The notes under the pieces were generated by a model. It was given only the letters and a program-made list of their open reading frames with translations. It was not told the DNA's origin and searched no databases. From positions 12,176,242 to 12,240,241 of the forward strand of contig NC_135565.1 in assembly GCF_964340395.1 (NCBI RefSeq): 64,000 bases of DNA, given 5' to 3'. Position numbers and translations under genes: made by a program. Source of the DNA: Glandiceps talaboti. Taxonomy: Eukaryota; Hemichordata; Enteropneusta; Spengelidae. This document shows positions 1 through 13,500 of the stretch, piece after piece. Position 1 is the stretch's first letter. Every line of letters begins with the position of its first letter.

Positions 1-525
<525 letters not shown>

Positions 526-1090
526 TTGATGGTTCAATATATATATAGTTTTGACTATTGCGCTTTGCCCACGCGGTATAGAGCACTGTCTTAGCAGATT
601 GATGCTCACCGAGTTATATATATATATAGCACAGTATCAAGTGAGATACTCAAGAGCCGTTATACAGTGTTTCACGCTGTTGTGGTCATCAGACGAATGG
701 TAGAATGACGAATTCTATGTAGTCCCAATTTCAAAGTTCAAAAATTCGATATGGAAATCGAATTTTTGAACCACATGGTTTACTTACATAAACGTCCCGT
801 GTAACATGCACGCCATCTCTCAGCAAATAAAACAGTATCAAAGTGCAGTTGTCCTGCTTCTCGTCACCATGCATTGTCTATAGGACAGAATCACACAAGA
901 TAACAATATGTATTCATTCCAATAGAAGATAAATTTGCAAAATTACGCATTACCTCGTAAATGTCGCATACAGTACAAGTATTACTAAGTTAATGATCGC
1001 AATCCTCATAACATATCAAGAGGCAGAATATATAGAACTAGATTTAACCTGACTGCTGCCCGTAAGGGCAAAAGTACAGAACCTTATTGA
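526..1090. other. non-coding; one perfect 15-bp hairpin
   Basis: No gene is seen. At 736-771 two 15-nt arms (GTTCAAAAATTCGAT and its exact complement) flank a 6-nt loop. Nothing nearby indicates a function. Confidence 0.5.
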
Positions 1091-2000
1091 AAAATTAATT
1101 ATATGAAACTATATGAAATGCGAATCTTGCATGGTTAACATAATTATATCGAAAAATCATTCTTTATGCAAATTAACCATTAAAATTATAAGCTTCATCA
1201 ATAAACTTAAAGGATACATCATGACAAACACTTCTTTACTATCAATGCATATTCTAAATTATCTGACATTTAAATCTTGCATTCTAATGATGTTGCCTAA
1301 TTATTAAATTGGTTAATTATGAGAATTTCACACCATAATTAAAATTTATAAACAAAACTACATCAAGCACGTTTGATTTGTCATGGTTGATGTATGTACA
1401 AAGTTAAATGAAATTGGAAACTTGCATTCTCAATTTAAGGCTTAATTACCGAAAATCATTAATTACCACTCATTAAAACTAAAAACTATGCCAACAGGCT
1501 TAATAGGACATGTGTGCTTTCTTATGGTTGATGTATGTACCAAATAATATTGAATTTGAAGTGTACATTATTTAATTACTAACTTGATTACTAAACATCA
1601 TTGATTATGCAAATTACTCATTAAAAGGAAAAGCTATGCCTACTAGATTTTTTTCCATGTGTGCTTTGTTATGGTTGATCTACATGCCAAATGTTGTGGA
1701 ATATGAAGTGTACATTCTTGAGATATAGCTTAATAACTAAAAACATTAATTATGCAGATTGTTCTTTAAAACTACTAGCTATATCAACAAACCATATACG
1801 GCACATGCGTTTTGTTACGGGTAACACATGTACCAAATTATGTGGAATTTGAAGTGTGCATTCTTGTAATATATCAAAATTACTAAATACAATCACTTAT
1901 GGAAATGACTAATTAATCTTTATTGATGTTTACCAAAATCTAATTAGTTCTTGTGACTAGCATATGGAAGATGTGTACCAGATTCATTAAAATTGATTCT
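1090..2000. repeat. degenerate tandem repeat, unit about 146 bp
   Basis: The phrase TATGGTTGATGTATGTACCAAA or a variant recurs near 1381, 1522, 1670 and 1815. In each interval it is accompanied by ATTATGCAAATTA-like and TTGAAGTGTACATTCTTG-like blocks in the same order. An older, more diverged unit seems to precede 1380. Units are well diverged, so the array is old. Confidence 0.7.
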
Positions 2001-2800
2001 GCTGTTTTTGAGATATCGTGTCCACAGACAGACAGAAACACACACATACACATACACATGGATGAAAGCATAACATAGCCTCTCCTTGTGGGAGGAAAAA
2101 TGGTAATTATTCTATAATATAATGATGAAAGGCGAGAATGAACAATGAATTAAAGAAATTACATGTTTTGAAGATCATTGCTGCGGTTCACAACTTTTTT
2201 TCTATCTGTTCTAATATATTTTCATTTGTGTTCTAGCTTGCGTCAATGTTTTTTTTTTTACTTCTGATCACTGGTATGCTATGTATTGTCAAATTGTACA
2301 TACAGGTATTGAAAGGGCTATCCAATTTTGAATTCCCCCAGATTTATGGATGACTTTTCATTGTGTACCTTAAACATTCTTATGGTTTCTTCAAGGTTGG
2401 TTACTCCCTGTAGGTAAAAAAAAAGAAAGATGATAATGAATACTTAATTAAATTAATATATAATATGTTGTTATTATCCGTATTAAAATATCATACATGG
2501 TGGGCGTTTTGAATGAGTTCTCCTGACTGTAATATTCTTCTCTAGTCTAGTCTGTGGTGTGATTTTATTGATCCCAAAGTACACTTCAGCCATTTAGTCA
2601 GTCAGTTTGTTAGTTAGTTAGTTAGTTAGTTACAATCAGATGGTGTCAATGACATCTTTAGCTATGGATCACAAAAGTTACCTTGAGCCGCCTCTTATTT
2701 TAAAAATAAATACAGGGTTTCAAAAATGATTTGGTGTTTTTATACAACAAATATGTAATGTCACGGTAGTCATTTCTCACACATACAATGTCTGATTTCC
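2001..2800. other. non-coding with short (TTAG)n
   Basis: The stretch holds a CA-rich patch at 2030-2060 and a short (TTAG)n run at 2608-2632. The latter follows TTTATTGATCCCAAAGTACA, which resembles the 3' end of a retroelement on the minus strand, but the resemblance is too short to classify. No gene is seen. Confidence 0.4.
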
Positions 2801-3540
2801 TTCCAATCTGGCACAAAGGTGACATATCACATGGGACATGTGCAAGTCATTTTGTTTTTGCTATATGCAAATTTGACCGAATGGCGGCCATAGTTGTAGC
2901 TAAAATCAACTGTATAACCCAAAAACTGTAATACATAGATACTCCATTCCATTCGAGTGCATACGCCTATATTATTAGATGGAAGCTATCTTTTGAGACC
3001 TTGAACTTTGACTTTGACCTTCAAGGTCAATTACCAAAATCATGCCAATTCCCATCTCTCACAGACACATTGTAATATTTAAATTGCCAATTTTTATTAA
3101 ATAATGTTTACAAGTAATATTGAAGAAAAGAACTATACACAAGCATAATTTTGGTGATCATATCACCTTTAATGAGTGGCAGTCATATATGTAGTCAAAG
3201 TCACTATATTACTGCATAACCCAAACCTTGTAATACACAGACTCCATCCTAGTATCTTACCCCATATAATCACATGCAAATTTTCTTGTATGACCGTAAC
3301 CTTTGACCTGTACCTTGACCTATAGGGTAGCCCCTCAGAATTAAGCCATTACTTCCATATTGGAGACACTTTGTAGCGATTATATGTGACTATTAGTAAT
3401 TTCTTTTACATCATATCTATAGATACTACATAACCAGATAAATATACATCAATTATTCATGGTGCTCATATCACTTTTTAATCAATGGCAGATATCGTCA
3501 AATTTAATATCACATTGCACAGGCCTTATTTTTCGCATTA
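2800..3540. repeat. two to three diverged units of about 300 bp
   Basis: ATAACCCAAA-CTTGTAATACA-AGACTCCAT is found near 2914 and near 3217. Each copy is followed by a block rich in TTTGACCT words and then by CATCTCTCACAGACACA/ATTGGAGACACTTTG-like text. This is a diverged direct repeat with no coding content. Confidence 0.6.
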
Positions 3541-3899
3541 TAATCGTGCGGACTTTCTTTCTGATCTGAGCCATCTTCCTAGCAACCTATGATTGTATGG
3601 ATCCACACCACGCGTATGAAGTTTGTTCCGATCTACTTTATGAAATTACTTTGAAACATGTTCCAAAGAAGCAGTTTAAAGCAAAGATGTCTCTATTAGC
3701 ACACCTTGATTATCCAAAGATTTATTGAAGTCTACTAGAACAAAACACCGAATCTTCTCCAAAATTGAAAAGAAAACTCACAAACAACGTCAAGATTAGG
3801 AACAAGTACATGTATAAACTATATTGTAATCTGCTATTTATATACACAAGTAATTAAGTCGGCAAAGAAAAGATACTGTTTTATGACAACAAAGTCTGC

Positions 3900-4968
3900 C
3901 AATGGAAACATTAATCACACTTGAAAAACTGTCAAAGAAATCTTTGACAAGAATAGCAACAAAATGACAACACCAAGACAAATCAAATAGTGTGACAGTA
4001 CAGATAGGCTCTTAAATCAAAAGGGTTTTTTTGATGATGATTCTAACATTTTCCACGCTTCAGCAGATAATGTGAACACTGAAGAAGCAAATACTAAATT
4101 CAGTGATATAGTGAATTGGGGTTCTACTAATAAGCTGACTATAAGTCAAAACATTATCTTATTTCTTCTCATCAAAAGTCTTTCCAGAGGTGTGGGACAA
4201 ATCAAACGAACACTATAAATATAAATGAAGTAGGTCATGTTACAAATTTTGGGAAATGGGATTACAGTCACTTAACTTGGAAGAACCATATTGTACCCGC
4301 CATAGGCCAAGATAAGTCCATGAATTCATCTTATTGCTAAACTTCGCACATATCAAAGCACATATCGGTTTTGCTATATAACTCACTCATTCTTCCCCAA
4401 ACTTATACTGTCTAGAGGTACCCCACAGCTTTACTACCTGTTCACAAGCCTTTGAAGAAAATAGTTAAACTTGTAACTTTTAGTCCATTTAAGACACTAC
4501 GTGACACTACGTTACGTGAACATATATTTAGGCTTCTAAATATATTTGAATATATATGAACAATTTGACTACCAGTTTGGGTTAATGAAATATGATTTAT
4601 TTGGAGAAAATTTACCACATACTTCCATAGACTACTGTTACTGATCACCTACAAATCTCTGAATGGACTATCACCAACCTACATATCTGACCTATTTCAC
4701 TTGAAGCCAAATCCCAGGACACTCCGATCACCTGCCAAATGTTTATTTGCACGAACCCAAGTACAAACTGTTGTCGTATGGCGGGCGTGCATTCTCACGT
4801 GCTGCACCGCATCTATGGAATGTACTGCCACTGGAAATACGACAAAGCCAACACGTACAGCTAACGCCTTCAAAAAGGACCGAAAGACATATCTGTTCTC
4901 CAGAGCATTCTAACTGCAGCGCCTCTGAACTCTACATCGTAGTGGATACTTGCGCTTTATAAATACAC

Positions 4969-5047
<79 letters not shown>
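3900..5047 (+). mobile_element. decayed non-LTR retrotransposon 3' end (CR1/L2-like RT)
   Basis: Frames on the plus strand still show pieces of a reverse transcriptase. Around 4027 there is FFDDDSNIFHA, a decayed form of the catalytic (F/Y)ADD block. Later come LTWKNHI and NSLILPQ-like pieces, then TYKSLNGLSPTYISDLF. In a shifted frame YGGRAFSRAAPHLWNVLPLE precedes RKTYLFSRAF and a stop. The coding frame is broken by several shifts and stops. The element ends in CTTTATAAATACACTGATT followed by a (GATT)n tail at 4968-5047, a typical microsatellite 3' tail of CR1/L2-type elements. Family assignment is from motif knowledge; the clade is not certain. It is inactive, and the 5' part is missing or unrecognisable. 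Confidence 0.8.
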
Positions 5048-7463
5048 GGACTGGCCACTGATTAGCTCTGTTTTTGCTATTTGACAGTCCCCAGTCATAC
5101 AGATTTCAAAACTTCAATTTTTATGATGTACGAATTTCTTTCTTCTCTAGTGATGTAAGTGTACAACTTATATCTCGAAATCTCCATGGGGAATGGGACT
5201 GAGACTTGGTGGAGGTGTTTTTCTGCAGTTATTGTTCAAAACATACTGACATAACTGTTCCTAGCAACCATGACCACAGGGATGGGTAGGTAAGTTGATA
5301 AAAATGTTAAAATGTATGCATACATGTCTAGCAACAATACCACACCAATAGCAACAAGCAAATGGTAGTGGTGTGCATTGCAAAGCTAACAACAAGAATT
5401 AACAGACAAGTGAATGAACATTCAAAAATGTGTTTGCAAATATGTCATCACAACAGCCCAATGATGGTGTATATCACCAAGATAATAACACGGATGGTTA
5501 CGCAAGTGGATAAACATCCAAATGTTGAATATAAATATAGCTAGCAATAAGACTATGCTACGGCAACAGTCAAATGATGTCATATATGGTAAAGGTAAAA
5601 ACAGGGCTGCATATTAGGTAACCAGATAAACATAAATAAGCAATGTACAGTTCTGATACATGGCTATTGGCGCTATTTTTAATCCTTCACTTGGGCCCGG
5701 CCAAGGCCTGGACCTAGCTTAAGGTCCAATGCAGTGTGACTCCAACCCCAATCCCCACCACCCCTCCTCACAATGATTTAGGGTTGGACCAGAGACACGT
5801 TTCGGATGTAAGATAACAGTTCAACATGTTTCATTGCTATGTGTGGAACCAGATGATACCCTACACTGTAGGCTGACACACAGTATAACATGTGACATTT
5901 TACACTGCAATGAAGTCACGGTCATTCCAGAAACAACAAAAACCTAATATCAAAAGACTATGGAGAAGTAGGTCATACTTCCATGGAAAGAGAAAGTTAA
6001 CGTTCGAGATGATGTTGCAAAGCTAAAAACAGTCTGAGAGTGAATGGAGATAATCTCTCTCAAAGCAGTTTGAGCTTATTAAAGATGGAGTGAACCCTGG
6101 CCCTAACTCACGATTAAAGTCACGTTTGTTCCCATTTTTCGGATAACAATTTACCAATATAATAAAACCAACCAAGGAATAGTATCAGTTTTGTAACTCA
6201 AAATCACATCAATGGTTCAGCTTACATGAATTTATTTATAGTGAACATCTAATAAAAAACACAGGACTTGATTTCCAACAGAAGCACGAAAACAAGAGAA
6301 AGAAATTGTTCTGTTTTATATTCAATCAATTCGAAGAGAACATAATAGTGACATGTGCTCGTTTGTGTAATTCTTGAAAGCCTAAGTAAGTTCTACTCAT
6401 CACGACCACCACTTAAAGGGTGTCATTCTGGTTGATATTTCATTTCTGTGGTCAACTGGTCTAGAGTTATATCGGTTTTGGCAAACTTGGAACGTGTCCC
6501 GAAGTGAGGTCTTCCCCTATCGATTTGATCCAGAGTCAAAGACTTAATTGTATGATTCATTTTCAAAAAAGTGAAAGAAGTATATTCTTGTTTAAGAACA
6601 TATTGTTTTGTTACATACGTGATTCTGGATATGTAGTTAACAACTCACTAAGTGGTAGTTGTATTGCCATTGGCCCTCAAGAATTCAGAGACAACAACTT
6701 GCAAAACGAATTAAAATGATTGTTACACAAAAACAGGATAAGTGGTACAGGCGAAATCTGTGCCCATTCTAAAATGAGAGGTTCGAGTTGCCATCGCACT
6801 GGCATTCAGTGTTACTGGTCTGTATTTCGCTACCCTAGTGACAACGTGGACACAAACCAAAAATTAGTCCGAGATAAGTTTGTTCACTAGGACCTGGCCT
6901 TGGCCCAGATTTTGCTAAATGTGAACGAGAACATGTCTTCACCCTGGGTCGAAATCTTGTCCGAGCCACGCCAGACCAAACTGTTCGAACTTCTTCTTTC
7001 GCTAGGGTCTGGTCATGCATTAGACGGTCCTTACTAAAGGTCCCGGTGTTAAACCACATCCTACCCATCCCCAAATGTTTAGAATGGGATATCCAATCAA
7101 AAAGCCGCTTTTTGATGACGTTTAATGACGGGGTGAATATCACGACGTTTAACATCCATTATTAGAAGTTATATTTCGCGTTCAATGTCATCAGTAATGA
7201 TTGGGCATAGGTATATGATAATAAATCATATAAAGAATTTAATAACAAAGTCCGCATTATCGAAATGTATCATTTCAATCCACTCCTATCCCCCACCCCC
7301 TAGCAAACGCACTCGACTCCTCATGACAAGTTCATTTAATGAATATTAGGAAGGGATTACTCTAATGTAACAAATAGAATATCATACTATACAGCATTTT
7401 AGTTCTTAAACTAAATATTTGGGTACTATTCAATATTGAATCTAATGGACAAATACAGTTTAC
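5048..7463. other. non-coding stretch left of the ankyrin array
   Basis: Nothing is convincingly coding. Since the array is transcribed leftward, any C-terminal exons of the ankyrin gene should lie here or off the window. I could not identify them. Confidence 0.4.
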
Positions 7464-7562
7464 CTTTGTTTTTGCCGTTAAGTCAGCCCCATGTTCTAAT
7501 AACGTATTGACTACTTTAATTGAGTTAAATTGACAGGCAAAATGAAGTGGTGTGTAGAGATC
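7464..7562 (-). CDS. ankyrin exon B1
   Basis: Type B exon, 33 codons, reading [18 protein letters not shown] and ending AKTK before GTAAAC. It is the most 3' exon found and carries K where other B exons have E in NSIEVV. Confidence 0.85.
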
Positions 7563-10500
7563 CTGCATAGAAGAGAATAAAGATAACAAAAATAAATTGA
7601 GATGTTTAAATAATCATTTAAACAGTAGAAATAGTATTTAAGTGTACGGTACAATTTTGGTTGAAACTCAAACTACACATTTCAGAACGAACAAATATTG
7701 TTACGAAATTCTAGTGTACAGTCATATTGGCAAAGTAGTCAAATATATCATTTGACATTAGATATAATTTGACAGGTTTGTTTGCTTGTTTGTTTGTTTG
7801 TTTGTTTGTCTGTCAGTCTTTCTCTCTTTCTGTCCGAACGTTCATCCATGTATCTGTCTGTCTGTCCGTTTGTCCATGTATATGTCTGTATATGTCTATC
7901 TGTCCGTCCGTTTGTGTGTGGGGATGAGGAGTGGTTGACTTTATATGTGAATGTCCATCAGTGTTTCAGGTAAGGCTTATTTGCGCGCTACTTCCGCAAG
8001 GTCACAGTCTCCTGTCGCAGTCAAATTTCATGTTTTGCGCAACAAAGCATCAATAACGAAACATAATCAAGGCAAGATCGCACAACTGATTTTATTTCCG
8101 TAGTGAGTTTAAGAAACGCGACAAACTTGTGTTTGTAACCCTTTTGATACGTTTTGCAATGCACTCTTTATGTCTAGACACCTGCGCAGCACGCATGCTA
8201 AGCACGACCTGACGTATGTACAACATACATCATCATTATACTTGATAGGTAAATCTACGTATACCCTTATGATACATCACTCAACATGGCTGTTCCGCGC
8301 GTAATAAGGTGTCTGAACCTAGCAGTAGTATGAAAAGAAAACGTGTCAGTGACGAGAAGGGTCGATTTCTATCCTCGTGGCTAAAATTATCTGGCTACCA
8401 TTTCACTAACGGTGAAGAGGTTCAGTAACATGCGAGTAAGTTAGCTGCAATAATTGTACCGTTCTTTTTGGTTTATGACAGATTTAATCTGGGGTTTTCC
8501 CCTTCTCTTTAAGTTGCTGAGTCTGAAAAAACTTAGAGGGGACACTGATGTCCATGCTTATTTATCTGTGTTCGCATGAGTTTTTACACTTTTATGTGTC
8601 TTTATGTTTGTGTATCTCGCAACATAAGAAAACTGCCGACATCATTTTCTGTTCTTTAATGTAGGCCTTCAGTTCAAAATCCTGTTTTGTGTACATACCT
8701 TGTCTACTGCAAAGATGTCTGCTCCTTTTTCTATCAGTGATATTATCATATCAACGGTATTATTCCATGCAGCTAGATGTAAAGCAGTTTTTTCAAACTG
8801 TAGAAAAGTGACAATAATTTTTTGAAATGATGAAATAAACAACACAAAGTTAATCAGACAAGTTCTACATAACAATATACATATATATTCGGTATGTTTC
8901 TATACACTCTATAACCTAGTAAATAATATCTATAACGAAAGGAAATAGAAGCATATAAAGTGCCATACTACAAATTTACACTTCAAATATGTTATTACTC
9001 CTAAACAATCAATCTAATACACAAATATTTTACCTTTGTTTTTGCCGTGAAATCAGCCCCATGTTGTAATAACGTATTGACTACTTCAGTTGAGTTAGAA
9101 AGACAAGCACAATGAAGTGGTGTGTAGAGATCCTGGATAGAAGAGAATAAAGATAACAAAAATAAATTGAGATGTTTAAATAATCATTTAAACAGTAGAA
9201 ATAGTATTTAAATGTATGGTACAATTAATCTTGGTTGAAACTCAAAATACATATTTCAGAACGAACACATATAGTTTTGAAATTCTAGTGTGAAGACAAA
9301 TTGGCAAAGTGGTCAAATATATCATTTGACATTAGATACAAATTGACACGTTTGTTTATATTTGTATGTTTGTCCGTCAGTCTTTCTCTCTTTTTGTCTG
9401 AACGTTCATCCATGTATCTGTCTGTGTGTCCGTTTGTCCATGTGTGTGTGTGTCTGTATGTCTATCTGTTCATCCATGTGGGGGGGGGGAGATAGAGATC
9501 CGGGAGTGGGCGACTGTACATGTGAATGTCCATCAGTGTTGCAGCTAAGGCTTATTTGGGCGCCACTTCTGCAAGGGGGTCACAGTCTGCTCTCACAGTC
9601 AAATTTCATGTTTTGCATAACCAAGAATCAAGAATGAACCATAAACAAGGCAATATGGCGCTACTGATTTTACTTCCTTATTGAGTTTGAAACGCGAGAA
9701 ACCCTTTCCATACGTTTGGCAATACACTCTCTATGTCTAGATACCTGCGCTGAATACATGCTAAGGACGACCTGACGTATGTACAACATACATTAGTATA
9801 CTTGATACATAGATCTATGTATACCCCATCGCAAGATACATCACTCAACATGGATGCTACGCGCGTAAGTTGACTGAACCTAGCAGCAGTATGAAAAGAA
9901 AATGTGTCAGTGACGATAAGGGTCGATTTCTATCCTCGTGGCTAAAATTGGCTGGCTACCATTTCACTAACGGTGAAGAGGTTCAGTAACATGCGAGTAA
10001 GTTAGCTGCAATAATTGTACCGTTCGTTTTGCTTTTGGATAGATTTCTCTTGGTGTTTTTGTGTGTGTTTTTCGCGCTGCGATGTTTAACTGGACACGAA
10101 CGCTACCACTCCTATAATATTAACGCAAATAAACGGATGATGAGGCACAAATCTGACTCACAGTCACTGAAATCATTCAGTGATCTGTAAATGTTCCCCT
10201 TTCTGAATTCTGCTTCTTTGCACAATATATGTTACAAAACAATAGAATAAATGTTTAAATGAAATATTGTCACAGAGTTGTATTGCTCTATTAAGCATCC
10301 AAGAGCAGGTAAAAGGTGTTAGCTTCATATTCCAAATAAACATGATTTTGTATTCCTCCTCAACCGTGAGCGCCATGACCCCCTTCCATTTCCCCCTTTC
10401 TCTTTAAGTTGCTGAGTCTGAAAAATCTTAGAGGGGACATTGATGTCCATGCTTATTTATCTCTGTTCACATGAGTATTTCAACTTTTATGTGTCTTTAT

Positions 10501-13500
10501 GTTTGTGTATCTCGCATCACAAGAAAACTGTCGATATCATTTTCGTCTTCCTTAATGTAGGCCTTCAGTTCAAAATCCTGTTTTGTGTACATACCTCGTC
10601 CACTGCAAAGATGTCTGCTCCTTTTTCTATCAGTGACGTTATCATGTCAGCGGTATTATTATATGCAGCTACATGTAAAGCAGTGTTTTCAGACTATAGA
10701 AAAGTGAAAATAATTTTTTGATATGATGAAAGAAACAACACAAAGTTAATCAGACTAGTTTTACATAACAATATACAAGTATATTAGGTATGTTTCTATA
10801 CACTCTATAACCTAGTACATAATATCTATAACGAAAGGAAATAGAAGCATATAAATTGCCATACTACAATTTTACACTTTAAACATGCTATTACTCCTAA
10901 ACAATAAATCGAATACACACATATTTTACCTTTGTTTTTGCTGTGAGATCAGCCCCATGTTCTAATAACGTATTGACTACTTCAATTGAGTTATATCTAC
11001 AGGCAAGATGAAGTGGTGTCTTGAGATCCTGGATAGAAGAGAATAAAGATAACAGAAATAAATTAAGATGTTTAAATAATCATTTCAACAGTAGAAATAG
11101 TATTTAAGTGTGCATTACAATCTAATTTTGGTTGAAAGTAAAAATACATATTTCAGAACGAAAAAATATTATTTTGAAATTCTAGTGTAAAGACAAATTG
11201 GCAAAGTGGTCAAATATATCATTTGACATTATATACAATTTGACACGTTTCTTTGTTTGTTTGTTTGTCCGTCAGTCTTTCTCTCTTTCTGTCCGAACGT
11301 TCATCCATGTATCTATGTCTGTCTGTCCTTTTGTCCATGTGTGTGTGTCTGTATGTCTATTTGTTCATCCGTGTGGGGGGGGGGGGGCTGGAGATCCGGG
11401 AGTGGGCGACTGTACAATTGAATGTCCATCAGTGTTGCAGCTAAGGCCTACTTGCGCACTACTTACTGATTTTACTTCCGTATTGAGTTTGAAAAGCGAG
11501 AAACACTTTTGATAGGTTTTCCAATGCAATCTCTAAGTCTAGACACCTGCGCTGCATGCATGATAAGCACGACCTGACGTATGTAAAACATACATTAGTA
11601 TACTTGATACATACATCTATGTATACCCCATCGCATGATACATCACTCAACATGGATGCTGCGCGAGTAAGTTGACTGAACCTAGCAGCAGTATGAAAAC
11701 TGGACACGAACGCTACCACTCCTATAATATTAACGCAAATAAACGGATGATGAGGCACAAATCTGACTCACAGTCACTGAAATCATTCAGTGATCTGTAA
11801 ATGTTCCCCTTTCTGAATTCTGCTTCTTTGCACAATATATGTTACAAAACAATAGAATAAATGTTTAAATGAAATATTGTCACAGAGTTGTATTGCTCTA
11901 TTAAGCATCCAAGAGCAGGTAAAAGGTGTTAGCTTCATATTCCAAATAAACATGATTTTGTATTCCTCCTCAACCGTGAGCGCCATGACCCCCTTCCATT
12001 TCCCCCTTTCTCTTTAAGTTGCTGAGTCTGAAAAAACTTAGAGGGGACATTGATGTCCATGCTTATTTATCTCTGTTCACATGAGTATTTCAACTTTTAT
12101 GTGTCTTTATGTTTGTGTATCTCGCATCACAAGAAAACTGTCGATATCATTTTCTTCTTCCTTAATGTAGGCCTTCAGTTCAAAATCCTGTTTTGTGTAC
12201 ATACCTCGTCCACTGCAAAGATGTCTGCTCCTTTTTCTATCAGTGAAGTTATCATGTCAGCGGTATTATTATATGCAGCTACATGTAAAGCAGTTTGTTC
12301 AAACTGTAGAAAAGTGACAATAATTTTTTGAAATGATGAAATAAACAACACAAAGTTAATCAGACTAGTTTTACATAACAATATACATATATATTCGGTA
12401 TGTTTCTATACACTCTATAACCTAGTAAATAATATCTATAACGAAAGGAAATAGAAGCATATAAATTGCCACACTACAATATTACACTTTTAACATATTA
12501 TTACTCCTAAACAATAAATCTAATACACAAATATTTTACCTTTGTTTTTGCCGTGAAATCAGCCCCATCTTTAAATAACGTATTGACTACTTCAATTGAG
12601 TTATATCGACAAGCAAAATGAAGTGGTGTGTAGAGATCCTGGATAGAAGACAATAAAGATAACAAAAATAAATTGAGATGTTTATATAATCATTTACACA
12701 GTAGAAATAGTAATTAAGTGTATAGTACCATTAATTTTGGTTGAAATTCAAAATGTTAAATATTAAATCTAGATGTCAAATATTTTACCTTTGTTTTTGC
12801 TGTGAGATCAGCCCCATGTTCTAATAACGTATTGACTACTTCAATTGAGTTATATTTACAAGCAAAATGAAGTGGTGTGTAGAGATCCTGGATAGAAGAG
12901 AATAAAGATAACAATAATGAATTGAGTTTATTTAATAATCGTTTAAACGGTAGAAATAGCATTTAAGTGTATGGTACAATCAACCTGGTTTGAATTTCAA
13001 AATGTTAAATATTAAATCTAGACTAACTGGACACGAACGTTATTACTCATATAACATTAAGGAAAAAAATATACGGATGAGAAGCAGGTCTGACTCACAG
13101 TCAATGAAATCATTAAGTGATCTGTAAATGTTCACCTTTCTGAATTCCTTTTCTTTGCACAAAAATACAAAACAATAGAATAAATGTTTAAATGAAATGT
13201 TGTCACAGAGTTGTATTACTCTATTAAGCATGCAAGAGCAGTTAAAAAGTATTAGCTTCATATTACAAATAAACATGGTTTTGTTCTACTCGTTAGATGC
13301 AGCCGCCGTGACCCCTTCCATTTCCCCCTTCTCTTTAAGTTGCTCAGTCTGAAAAAAACTTAGAGGGGACATGGATGTCCATGCTTATTTATCTGTGTTC
13401 GCATGATTGTTCTACACTTTCACGTGTCTTTATGTTTGTGTATCTCGCATCACAAGAAAATTGACGACATCATTTTCTGTTCTTCAGTTCAAAATCCGGT

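Noticed and set aside
6835-7155. 106-aa minus-strand frame left of the array, considered as a C-terminal exon of the ankyrin gene
   Set aside because: No acceptor at a sensible phase, no domain, and composition like intergenic DNA.
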